Assembly: GCA_907164885.2 (NCBI GenBank) | Contig: OU015501.1 | Coordinates: 21,788,631-21,852,630, forward strand | DNA: 64,000 bases | Direction: 5' to 3' | From: Dolomedes plantarius | Taxonomy: Eukaryota > Arthropoda > Arachnida > Araneae > Dolomedidae | Part shown: in pieces, positions 1 through 12,708 of the stretch | Layout of the letters: each line of letters opens with the position of its first letter | Position numbering within the stretch: position 1 is the first letter of the stretch | Position numbers and translations under genes: made by a program | Notes under the pieces: model-generated | What the model saw: the letters and a program-made list of their open reading frames with translations, nothing else | What the model was told of the DNA's origin: nothing | Databases searched by the model: none

Positions 1-110
1 TGCTCCCTATGAAGGGACAACACGTTAACGACCAGGCCTCATTCGGGATTTGATCCCAAGCCCGCTGCGTGGAAGCTCACGACGCTACACCATGTGGGCG
101 GAGTGAGTCC
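1..110 (-). repeat. tRNA-derived SINE fragment at window edge
   Basis: On the minus strand a TGGTGTAGCG A-box-like segment is followed by a palindromic GGGATCAAATCCC B-box-like segment, with spacing like a tRNA gene. It is too degenerate to be a working tRNA. Confidence 0.4.
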
Positions 111-454
111 ATATAAATTAAGGGTCTTAAATTTAAGCTTCACCTAGAGCCTGAAATAACTGAAATAAGATTCTACTGTGTCGACTGAAAATATGCTGTA
201 CGCGTAGGGTGGTAACTAGAGGAGTCAAGAGGGGGGGGGGGGACTGAGTCTTTTTTGAGACTGTTCAAAATATGAATAACATAAATGAAATAACTTTTCA
301 AAGCAAATTTTTGTTCGCTCTTTTCCTATAATTTTTGTTGTTTGAAATGCGCAGGAGTTTACTTCATAAATTTCCTCTTAAATGTCTCACACTCTCTTGT
401 TGAAAATTGTCAGTTCTTAGTTTTTTAAACTATTTTTTTTTAATGTTGGTTTGT

Positions 455-635
455 TAACAGCGCTATACGGTCAACTTTTGCTACACAAGGGCTACTACAA
501 GACACGGACCAACAGTTTAAAGCCAGTTCCGAACTGCTACAAACATTCGTGCCAACAGTAGAACTCGAACCTAAACTACAGGGTTCTGATCGAATGCAAA
601 CGCCTCAACCATTCGGCCACCGTCCGGAAAGTAAA
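455..635 (-). repeat. SINE-A copy 1 (tRNA-derived)
   Basis: Minus-strand head contains GTGGCCGAATGGTTGAGGC (A box) and GGTTCGAGTTCTAC (B box), then a body ending in TTTAAA-rich sequence. The body aligns with the copy at 9887-10050, sharing the head and the GGTTCGAGT...TTGG...GTTCGGAA core. Confidence 0.65.
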
Positions 636-1833
636 AGGGCCTTTTGAAATCAAGAGTTACTCTGTTTTAGTTACTAGAAAGTGATGAGTCTTATAACAGC
701 CTTGAAAAGCAAAACATGCTCTCTATTTTGTAAATACTTGCCAAAAAGTTACTCTGGGAAACTTTATCTAAATATGATTTCCGATAATTGGGAATCGTTA
801 TTGTTGTAAAAATCAATGAAATATACGAATATGAAACGGAAACATTAAGATAACGTATTTGCTGGAAATGCATTTCCTCCGAAAAAAAAGGTTAAAATCT
901 TACCGTAAGCCTTAAGTATTTTATGTGGTTACAGTTTTCTAAATTACTTCTAAAACCATATCACCTTGAGTTACGTCTCACTGTTGCATGCAGTTCTGAA
1001 GAGTGTGCCTCTTTCAAGGCACCTAGTACATTTCGCATTTCATGTTGTTTATTAAAATATTTTCAAAGCATATAAAGAAATTTTTGTTTATATTTTAAAG
1101 AAACAGAATAAGGAGATTATGCTAACCTTTTTGTTATTTAGAAATAAGGAGCAAGAACTCATTTTGGTGTTTCATTCTTAGTTCAACGTTTTAAGAATTA
1201 TTTGCATGATCTTATTTGTTTAAAATTGGTGTCAATTTTCTGTCGAAGGGGCATGTTCTCTTGCAGCTTCCCAAACTATACTTCGAAATCTGATCTTTAA
1301 ACTTGCGGGTCTCTGTCGGTTTATACTTCCCACACATACTTTTTCCAGTCGGAAGCATCTTTAAGCAGCTAATCAGTTGTTCTCTCAGATCTTTAGTTCC
1401 CTTGTTAAGTTAAAGGGAAATTTTTCGCTTATTAAATCTCCAATCTCGGATTAGAAATTTTTAAAATTTTTTAATTATGTTTTTTGTTCTCGAGAATATA
1501 GCTTAAAAAGCAGAACGCTTGTTTTTTAAAAAGTTTATTTTGATATGATTTTTGGTTAAAAACCAGTTTTAAATGTGTAGCAATAGATACGAATAATTTA
1601 ATACTCTATTTTAAAAAATTAACTTTTTGAAAAATTTAAAATTTTGAAATCTTTGTGCTGTTCGTTTAGACGTTTTATCGTATGATAATTTATATAGCTA
1701 TATTTAATATTGTAGGTGCCTGTTCACCTTTAATCGTAACTGTACAGCAGAAGCAAAAATTGTGGATTTTTCAAAACCTTCGTTTTGTATTTATGGATTT
1801 CTATGAATGAAATTATATGGGAAGTTGTACATA

Positions 1834-2156
1834 AACAATTTTTTTTAATCAGTATGTGTCGGTATGATATCGCTCACTCCATTCAACAACGTCATATCTC
1901 AAAAAACAAGATTTTTCAGGAGAGTGATTTGAAAGTTTAAAAGTACATTGAAATGTATTGAAAATAGATTTTAATTCTGCTCTCTAGCGGCTAAATATTA
2001 AGCAGTGAGATATGACGATCTTGCAGGGATATACTATTCTTTCAGGGCATTCTGAAAACAAGCATAACTAAAATTCGCCGATTTTTGAGATATGACGTTA
2101 TTGAAAGGAGTGAGCGATATGAACAATTTTTTTTTAATCAGTATGTGTCGGTATGA
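1834..2156. mobile_element. MITE-like insertion with 38 bp TIRs inside 34-35 bp direct repeats
   Basis: Direct repeats at 1834-1867 and 2122-2156 (ending AGTATGTGTCGGTATGA) differ only by one T. Between them lie inverted repeats beginning ATATCGCTCACTCC and running through AACGTCATATCTCAAAAA, about 38 bp with few mismatches. The insert is about 255 bp with no ORF. Direct repeats this long are not a usual transposon target duplication. Confidence 0.6.
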
Positions 2157-2185
2157 AATAAAGAGAGTTTTAAAAGACTCTGGAA

Positions 2186-2191
2186 TTTATT
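2186..2191 (-). terminator. Possible polyadenylation signal of the anosmin-like gene
   Basis: AATAAA on the minus strand lies about 200 bp past the stop codon. It is a plausible poly(A) signal, but the region is AT-rich and chance matches are likely. Confidence 0.35.
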
Positions 2192-2391
2192 TACAATGTA
2201 TAAAAAATAAATATATTTACATAAGCATTTAACTGTGCTCCGACCTGTGAAGCATTTCAGACAATCATATTCAGTATAGGACTGATGACTTCGGTGGTTT
2301 AGATCTGTCACTATCTTTGCTTTGAGCTCTGATTGTGCATGCAGCTCGAGAAATCTGATATGTACATAGTATTACATTAACAAGTTATATT

Positions 2392-2531
2392 TCAAACGAT
2401 GTGAAATATTTCAGACTTAATATTAACCGGAACGTTTGGTGTGCTTTTGTTACCCTCAGGTTTTGTTATGTTGAGTCTCTGAGGTGTGATTTTTCTCCTG
2501 GAGAGAACATGACGGAATGTTGCTGCGTTGT
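2392..2531 (-). CDS. Anosmin-like gene, terminal coding exon 9 (cytoplasmic tail)
   Basis: This exon starts in phase 1 after a TTATTACAG acceptor, encodes 46 residues and ends in TGA. The tail is basic (RRK near the start) with no domain I recognise. Confidence 0.8.
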
Positions 2532-2583
2532 CTGTAATAACAAAAAGATAAAGTTAGCATCCTCAAATTGAATTTTGTATAAC

Positions 2584-2618
<35 letters not shown>

Positions 2619-5600
2619 CACATATGTGCACAACTCTAGCTAATATTAAGAAGATTAATGATCGAAGTACATTATTTGATGATAATACTCCTGATAAAGA
2701 AGTATTATCATTAAATAATGTGCTGAACTGAGAGAATAAAGAATTTTTAATGATTTTAAAACTATTATTTTTTCTTTATTATACATGGGCAGATAAAACG
2801 AAAATTTAAGCGAGTCATAACAATGTAATAAATATATTAAAGGAGAAAATCACAATTTTTAATAAATGAGATTTCAGGTAACAATAAAAATTAAAAAATT
2901 GCCAAAAAGAAATTTCAATGGATACATTCCTTTCTTTAGTGTTGGTATGTTTCAAATTTACTTTCATTTTCGCGTAATTTTACATTTCTTTGTATGAAGA
3001 TGTATTAAATTTGAATGGCTTACATCAGAATTAAGCTAACAAGTACAATATTTATAAAGTTTAAGTAATCAAAGAAATTTAAAAATGCAAAGTAATTACG
3101 TACCGTTTAATTCTTTATTGCATCCACTTAATTCGCTGAAGTTACCTCTTCTGCATTTTAATATCCAAACGAATGCAATTATTAAGAAAGTTAGGAAGAA
3201 TGCTGATAAGAAGGCAAAAGCATTAATTGCCAGCTTTTCTCCTGGAACTGTAAAATAGATTATATAAATATATAAGTATACATAGAAAACTTCACATGAT
3301 ACTATGATCTTTGAATATACAGAATCAGCACATAAGTACCACCCAAATGGTTAAAAGGTTTATCGAGTATATACAACACATATACAATGTAGTTTAATTT
3401 GCAAAATTTTCAGTCTTAGAACACCTGTACTTTTGACCGAAACATACTTTCACGTAGTGCAATTTCTGACAAAGTTATAAAAAAAAATATATATGAGATT
3501 ATATTTTAGCAGGTTTCACAGTATGCTGTGGGGTTAATGAATAGATACAGCAAAGCCTGTTGAGTATTGGGTACTTTAATATTGTTAAAATTTCGTTCAT
3601 TACTAGTCACAGGTACGGACTGGAATTATAATGAAGAAAATAAACCAAATCAAACTACACTTTAATGAAATCCATGTTCTTAAAAAATATTTTATGAGGT
3701 CTTATATTTTAAAAGTTATTTATAAATTTCGAATTTGATGTCATGTTTCAAAAATTTGTATGTGAACAAAAATTGTGGTAAGGATGAAATTGGGAATAAA
3801 TCTACATTCACCTAGTGTAAACCTCTTTAAAAAAAAGTACTTTTTCTTTGTTTTTTTAAATTAATTGATAATTTATTCTTCAAAAAAGATTGATGTGTCA
3901 GTTGGGTTGGGGAGAATGCACGGTTAATTGTAGAGGGTGCCGTGGTGTAGTTGATAAGCACTCTCATCCAGTGGTCTCCTTTTCGATTGCCAAGCCGTCA
4001 AGTAGTTTGTCAACTGGAGAAAAAGTAAAGGGATTAAATGTGCTTCGACTGATTAGAGCCATTTCAGAAGATTTTCACGATGGTCCATCTCTTATCCCCG
4101 AAAATATTTTGGAGTCTGTTGCATATGGAACGAAGGATTCGAGTAACCACACGAGCAAGATGGCAAGAACTTATTTGCACTATATGTTTATTCTTAAATA
4201 CCAGAAAAACTTAGCGGAGGAAGTTTGCCACAACTGCAATGATCGGATCTCGAAATCGATGTCAACTAGCGTTGCTCTTAATTGTCAAGTGAGGATAGTA
4301 ATGAATGACATTAATTTATCGTCAAAAATAATTACCTGTATTGCATATCACAGATGTTGTAGTTTCTTTAACTGAATTTCTTGTGTCTATAATCAGTGGT
4401 TCACTTTGACTGTGAAGATCCTTTTCCGAAGTAAAGCTTTTCACCTGGAAATAAAGTTTAATAGGTATAATTCCATATTTTTATTCAATACACTGCCGCC
4501 AAAACATTTATTATATTATTCAACACGTAAATTGATTAATAAGGACGTAAAGAAAGTTTCCGAAGTTTTGCATGGTTTTACCAGATAGAAGAGCAATAAC
4601 CAAATTTAAGTAAAATATAAGAGGGTTTTTTTCCCTTCTTCTTTTTTTTAAGAATCTTACAAAGCCTTGACTTATTAGGAATAACTTTCAAATTTGGCAA
4701 AATAACGTAGGTAGCATTTTTTCTGAATATTAATACTCTTTTAGTTTAATTGTAAAAACTGAGATTAGTTTGCAAACAAACAGTGTGTTTATATACTTAT
4801 TTTAGTTGTAATTTCCGAGGGATTTTAATGTGAAATTTGTAGATAGATTTATAAGCAAAATAATCTAGTCTTATGTTACATTAGCACTACTAAAGGATCA
4901 AGCTGATCCTCTCTACCCAAGTACCTTACATTATGTCATCACGCTTGTGGATATTATAAAAAATCTATGGGCGCCCTTATTAGATGAGTTCATAATAAGG
5001 CTTGATTTTAGCACGTGATTCAAGAAATTTCATTCCTTATAATATTATGTATAGTTTACTTAAAATCATTGACAAGGATATTTATGCTTGATTAGTATTA
5101 AAAACGAAAAAAATGAGTGAAGTTAATATTAAACTTACTTGAACTGAATACAAAGAGTCTGGCCAAAGGGTTAGAATTGCAACATTATTTGATGTGTATA
5201 AGTGTCCCGTAATTTCCATAGAGTCATCAATAACATTCCAGGAAACTTCATACTGTGTAGGTTCAGTTTTATCTCGTTTAATCGGCCACCTTATAGTTGT
5301 CAGAAATCCAACTGATGACTCACTTTGTACCATAGATTCTAACTGAGGTTTCCACAAGCTGGTTTCTTTTCTTCCTGTCTTGTGATATGAGGCTCCAATG
5401 ACATAACTGTCAAAGTAGGAGGTTTCACTATCTGACACTTGGCTTGTAGCATTGGCCGCAACCACACGGATGGAGGTATTCCGACTTAGGTAACCTCTTT
5501 TGATGTGCACAACATGGGAAGTTGTCTGAACAAAATAAAGAGGAAATAAAATTAGGAATTTTTGTAAAATAAAACAAATATTTCACATACACTATAAGCA

Positions 5601-8600
5601 AGTTTAAAGGGAAGCATAGTAACCTAAGTTTTTGACTTTAGTTATATCAATTGCTTTATAAATTTGCTTCTGCTGTATGTTTATAACTTGTGTAGCTGCT
5701 GTCTCACTTTTTATACTTTCTTCAACCTCTTAACATACTGGTAATATTTATACTTGCGAAACTGTTTTACCCTTCAAAGGTTACGACAATATCTTTCTTC
5801 TATATCAGCTATAAAGAGCGTTTTTAACTCCTTGATTGCAGCTTGGATATTCAAAATGTGGCAGAAGAGAATTCATCATTCCTTATTCCTTTAATAGTCG
5901 CGGCACCATTTTAGTTAGTTTATTTCCCACTACTTTTCAGGAGCCCGTCGAAATATAGCTAGCCCGTAAACGTTGCGGTTTCATTTTTTGAAGTAGTGAT
6001 CATAATTTTCCATGGTTCCTCCCCACTCCTATTAAAATAACATTATTAGGTGAAAAATAAGCTGACTAGAAGCTATAGAAATCCGCAGGAAAGATGTTAC
6101 GTACAGGATAATTTTTTTTAGCATTCAGGATTTTTTGTCAGGTAGCCTTCATTTAGCAGACGTCCCAAAAGACACGTGTCATTGTGAATCACACACTGTT
6201 AAGACCCGCATATGCGGGGTTTATTGCCTAGAATTTTTATGTTGATAGAAAATTCACTTATCATTATATATTTGTAAATACTATTACTATACGAATGCTT
6301 AGACTTTTTTGAAAGCTCGTTATAAAAAGCTGCTTAAAGATGTAAAACGTATAATTAATTCATATAACAATTTAGCAAGGCTTTAGATTCTTCAATCGAA
6401 CCAAGAAATCTTCCATATACCTAAGAGGAAAATATATGACACGAATATTCCCCTAAATTACTAAGTTCGTAAATTTTATTGAAATGATACGAGAGACTGG
6501 AATAACTAGAAAGATGCTTAAAGGCGAAACAGTCAGCTGATGGATTAACCTAGCTATTAACGTTGATGTAACTAAGTACACACCTTTTTTGATAAGTGGA
6601 ATATTCATATTTTTTAAATATTTTGCATATAGAGCATTATTATTTTATACTATCCCCTCGCAAATACTATGACAGATTTTAAGCCTGAAAAATGTCAGTG
6701 AAAACAGAGAAATATATATATATTTAAAAAATCTTAATAGCGTTTACTTACTTGGGCTACCTGATACCACTTCTGATTTTCATCTTTCAGTAACACGGAA
6801 TAAAGAACTGTGCTTTCGCTTTTCAAGTCCTGATCTGGAACCCATTCCAGGCTCACGCGATCTGTGTGTGGTTCATAAACAGATCTTAACAAGATTGGAG
6901 ATGAAGAGAAAGTACCTGAAATGACGAAACAAAATTCAATATTTAACATTTCTGTGTACTATATTTCTCACTGTATCAACTGGAATCCCATATTGGAATA
7001 GAGAAATAAAAAAAAATATTTAATACATTATGTTTAAACCTTCAGCGGGAGCGCCAATTTTTGGAACACCAGCAGGCGCGCGTGGCACAAAGTGCAACGT
7101 TTCTTTCAACCTTGATTATTCCTTTTATAATAACTTTTTTTTTCAAATTGAAAATAATAATTCTGCGTTTTATGAAAATATATAAAATGTTTATAATATT
7201 GAGATATATTTATAATTAAAGGCCAAAGAATGCAGATACAATCGCCTTATTTCAAAACTATCCTGTTTATTGGATCTAATTACAACTTGCGAATTGATTC
7301 CTATTATGTCCAAAAACCTAAAAAACAATAAGAGAGTCCATCTTCGTGATATGCAGGATACGGTGTAATAGCTGCACATTTGATCGACTACATCAACTCC
7401 TGCTTTTGTCGTATTGTAATCCAGTATAATCACTGGTTTACCACGGTTAAATCATGACTAACAATGAATGGAAAGGAATACAAGGGTCAGAAAATCAGAA
7501 ATGCATTAGAAAGGGTGTAGCTATAAATAAAAACTACTTATAGCATTCAAACTTTACATGTAAACACAAACCATTAAAAATTACGAAAATGTTGCAACTT
7601 TGTACACGGGAAGCGCCCTTTGAAGGGTTAAAAAAAAAGGTTGAAGTCAATAGTCTAATGTCTTGTTTTAACAACAAGCATGTAGGACTGCTAGTAAAAA
7701 TCGACAATAAAAATTATGTATAAAGTATTGCTTTATTTGAATGTCCATGCAACTAAATTCTTAATTAGAGAATACCTTATCATGGCCCACGGGCAAGTAT
7801 AATTAGGGCATTACTCTATTACTCTCCTTGAAAGAAAGGATCTATAAAATTAACAACGTGCATGAATTTGCAATATTAATTCCGTTTTAAGATGAAAAAT
7901 GGGACCTAAATCTAATCGTAAGATTCTAGGAAGACGGAAGACATTGAGTTGAATTTAAAATGCAAGGCCTTTTGGTAAGACGTTCAGCTAATCTATGCTT
8001 ATAAAAGTTTCTCTTTAGTGATAATAATTTCATATAATGATGCAAATATTGTAGAAAAGATAAACTGGTAAAAGAAATTTGCTCCTAAGATGTATGAGTA
8101 TCGTTATCGTAGTTTTCTTATAACGATAATTTTTACTCGGGTGCGGATGAAAGTTTTACGCGTTTCTTCGGATGAAGTTCTACGCTTCTCAACCATTGAT
8201 AATAATTTCAGGTAATAATGAAAAATGCTGAAGAAAGGCACATGATCAACTTAAACACTACCGTTTCAGTTTTGATTCTACGACAACAGCCGAATGACTA
8301 AGGCATTGGCATTCGGTATCGGAGTCAGTGGGTTGTACTGCTGTTCGGCCGGGATGTTTGTTTATTTTCGGTATCGGCCTTACGTAGTAGGTCCCGGTCT
8401 AATGAGCACCAAAACTGAGGCTGCTGATTCGCCTTAGTCATCAACGTAATTCGCTTAAGGGTAAAATGCAGGGGGTGGACAAACTGTGGCCCGCGAGCCG
8501 CATGCGGCGCTTTGCCAGAATTTTGAAAACTTTGAGAATCAAAATACCTAAAATTAAATACCAAATAGCCTTTCTTGGTGCAACTTATAACTGTGAATCC

Positions 8601-11600
8601 CTGTAATCTAAGTTTAGATTGATAAAAAATACCATTCAATATTGAGAAATCAACATTTAACTCAATTGCTAAAAACTACAACAACTCAGGAAGACAGATA
8701 TGTATGATTTGGCAACACTAGTAAAAGAAAATTATTTAAACTATAAAAACTAGTTAAGAGTTTAGAAGTCTTAATTTTATTAAAAATCGGAGAAGGATAT
8801 ACTTAAAAAAAACATTAGAAAAAAACAACGCAATTTTTCTCCCTATCAAATATAACCTTTTCTGTTTCTAGTTCTTCTAAATATATAAACAGTCCCAAAT
8901 GGCTGTTATCACTTTTTATCTTGGCCACCCGTGGTATATAATGTATTAGCTGTGGTGCCGAAGGAGTGACATCTACAAGACTGTCTAGTGCAAAAACGTT
9001 AAATGAGCTGTTAATTTAGGGTTAATACTTTAAAAGGAAATGATGATACTATGACTAAGGATGTTTGAGATATCGGTTAATTGGTTTAGGGCAGTGCTCC
9101 GCAACCGCTGTACCGTGGCACACTAGTGTGCCGCGAGGTGATCTTCACTGTGCCGCGGTGATTTTATCGATTATGATAATAAAAAAAATTAACCACTGCA
9201 TTAAATAGAAACTTTTCTAAGTAAAATATTCCTCTAACTTTTTATTAATATGTAATTTTTCTGGGTCGAAATTATACACAAAGCAAAAACATGTTGTTAG
9301 CCATACATTGCTCGAGCGTCATATTTCTGGATATCAGTTAAGAAAGAATATCCACAAATTTCTGACAAAGGCCATTGCAATTTTGCTCCCTTTTTCTACG
9401 ATATACTTATGTGAACAAAGTTTTACGACACTGGTTCTAATTGAAAATGACAAACGATCATATTTAAAGGGCCTTGATCATGAACTGTAACTCTTTCTAA
9501 TATAGAGCCAAATATAAAACGCACATTTATCAAAACAATCTCAAATATCTCATTAATAAATTAGTTATACTTAAATTAACTTTGATTTATTAGGCTTAAG
9601 TAAAGACCAAAAAAATTTAAAGAGAAAATTTTTTTACTTGTAAACTATAATTTTAAATGTTTGTTCTTGTGTTGGTGTACAGTTTAAAATGATTTATATA
9701 AAACTTAAATGATTATAATTATCTTGATACATAGAGCTATTTTGTTGTGTTTTTTATCTAATAAAAACATATACGTATTTATTGTAATTAATATATTTGC
9801 AAGCTTTTTCTTGTGTGCCGCGGAATTATCGAAAAAAACGTTGTTGTGCCGAGGAAGATAAAAGGTTGCGGAGCTCTGGTTTAGGGCACTGTGGTCAACT
9901 CCACTCTACACGAGAGCTAATTTGACCAGGACATACACTTTAAAGCCGATTCCGAACGACTACAAGCATCCCTACCAACAATAGGACTCGAACCCTCAGG
10001 ATCTGGACCGAGTGCCATTGTCCTAGTCATTCGGCCATCGCCTGGCATCCACAAAAAGAACGATTTGAAGTTTTGGAGATCCCGAGAACATCTGATACTT
10101 TTCTTAATAGCCTTTAAAAACCTTTTTTTTTGTTGTTTTTGTTGGAGTGAAGACCTCTATAGTGTGCTAAATTCTACCATACATGCATTATACTTACATG
10201 TAATACTACCGTACTTGGTATATTACCATACTTTACGATACACACATACTTATTCCCCCATTTAATAACTTAAATAGGAAAAAAACTTGTAATTACATAT
10301 ATTAGATTATTATTTTAAATGAAATCAGGAATTACGCACTATCAAGACTATAATTATGCTGGATGACTTTTGCAACCAGAACATTTTTGCATCACCGTAA
10401 AGCCACGAAAATGAAATAATTTAATACAGACAAATCAAATAATTAAATATGTTTACTCACTTTTGTTTTTTCGAGTTTCGATAAAACTGCAAGCCTTTTG
10501 GCATCCTGGAAGCTAAAAAAGAAAAAAATTAAAAAGAAAGTTAGTTTTCTCGCTACCTTTGATATTCTAAAGCTAACGCTCATATGCTGGAGGTTTATAT
10601 AATGTAGCATTAAAAGAAGTATTAGGATAGCCTAAAATTCAATTTGTTTTTCCTTCTTCTGTCTTGCACAATCTCTCTCATGTATATGTAATGATACATC
10701 AGAATGATGTATATAAATCCCCCTTATGAATTACTCTATCAATCTCGGGTATTTTAAAATCCTTTAATTCAACAGCGGTGTATCTTATCTTGGCTAGAAG
10801 ACGCGCTTTTATCCCTTTTCTGCAAAACTAAAGGCTTTTGATATCTATTCTCTGAAAACTAGAGATCTACCAACTCTAATTTTTGCAGATACATTATGGC
10901 TTTACTTTCAAGTTCCCCCTCTATTCATTTTGAGATCTAAAAATTTGATTCATGTGAAATTCCTTAAATCATTTGTTCCTCACTTCTCTTAGACATTTCG
11001 GAAGTTAAGTCACAATTTGTGCCTTTGAAAAGGTAAAAGCGAGTTTAAAGCACAATGAAACCTAGTGGTTCGATGGTTAGAATGTTTCTCATGTATTTTG
11101 GAGATCTTAAGTTTACTTCATTCCTGGCCGGGAATAAATATTAATAACTTTAAAATGACTAGAGTTCATCTAGTCTTTTATAGATAATCATTCACAGAAA
11201 TAAAAAATGAATTTAAATTGAAGACAGAAAATTAGGTAAACGGTAGAAGAGACCGACAAGACTATTCAAGAATATTTGTTGCAAATTTTAATACTTACAC
11301 AAACATCTGACACAGCACACATAGGACCCCATATTTTGAAATTTTCAATCAACATCTGGCATGTTTCCCAGCACTAAATAAAAAAAAGATTGAATGTTAA
11401 AGCAAAATTAATTTGTCATTCAAAAATTGAAAATGTCTCAGAGTAAAAAGCAACTTTACAACGGCTTTTTTTTTTTACCAATTTTTATACTTCATTGTAT
11501 ATAAGTATACACAAACTATCAATACAAATTATACTTTTCAATGGATTTTGATTTAAAAAAATAATAAATTCACGTTTTTGTCACGGGGTACACCTTTCTG

Positions 11601-12661
11601 TCTTTCTCCGCTAAATTTATTATTCCTTGCCTTAATAATTTAGAAATTTTAGATCTCTAAATACTGCCTAGCTTATTGACAACAACTACCCCTCCATTAT
11701 AAATTGAGTCGATAACACTCCTGCACTCCATGCTGGGCTAAAAAAGCGTTCCATGAAAATAAATGTTTTATTAATGAGTAAGCATAGATTCCTGGGTTTG
11801 TTGTCCCCTAAAAAATTTTTCGTAGTAATTTTCCTAAACCAGAAAAAGTAATTTCTGATTTTGGTAGAATATTGAACCCTCAAACCAATGTAAATTCCTT
11901 TGGGCCTTTTACATGAGGACACGAATATGAGGGGATAGTCTGAAATAGGGTATATGTTGAACTTCACGTTAATATCCCCGTTAATCACGTTAAAGTGGTC
12001 TTTTCTTCTAATGCTAGGACAATCTAATAGTATATGTACAGATTTACTTTTGAAAGAGCTATCTATATATTTAAGTTGCTAAGCCGACTTTTTGGGCAGT
12101 CCGTGAGAGAAAACTGTTGCATCAATTTACTAAATTTTGGTCGTAAACAAAAGATTATAATCTGTAGATTTGTCAAATTTGGTGTTTGTAACCGCAATTT
12201 CTATTAATTAGGGATAATTTACAATTGAAAATGGATTTCTGCGCATGCTCAATGGCATGTTTGAATCTAGCTTTATAAACTCACTGTTTCTGCGCATGCT
12301 CAGTGACATGATTTAATGATAAACACGTTTATTCCGAGGAGTGTCTTTAGATCTCTCTCTGCCATTTTTATATTTATGATAATTATGTTTGTGAATTATA
12401 AGATTTCGCGCTGTTTAATTAGTGATAATGTACAATTTTAAAAAAGAATTGCTTTCTGCGCATTCTACGTGACATTTTTAAATCTGGCTTTAGATACTCA
12501 CTAAGCACAAGAGGCCACTTAAACACATTAATTCGTTTCTGCGCATTGTTATGATTTTCAACATTCGGCAATGATGTGTTGAGTATAATTTGTGAATTAG
12601 TGCATTTATTTACTATCTAGCCGTCATGTTTTGACGGGTACCAACTAGTTTAGATAAATAG

Positions 12662-12708
<47 letters not shown>

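Noticed and set aside
3890..4375. 161-residue plus-strand open frame
   Set aside because: It runs antisense across intron 7 and exon 7 of the anosmin-like gene, has no motif, and the minus-strand exon with correct splice sites and phase explains the region.
10065..10265. Short Cys/Phe-rich frame in intron 4
   Set aside because: Considered as a missing WAP exon, but it lacks the four-disulfide WAP cysteine pattern and lies on the wrong strand.
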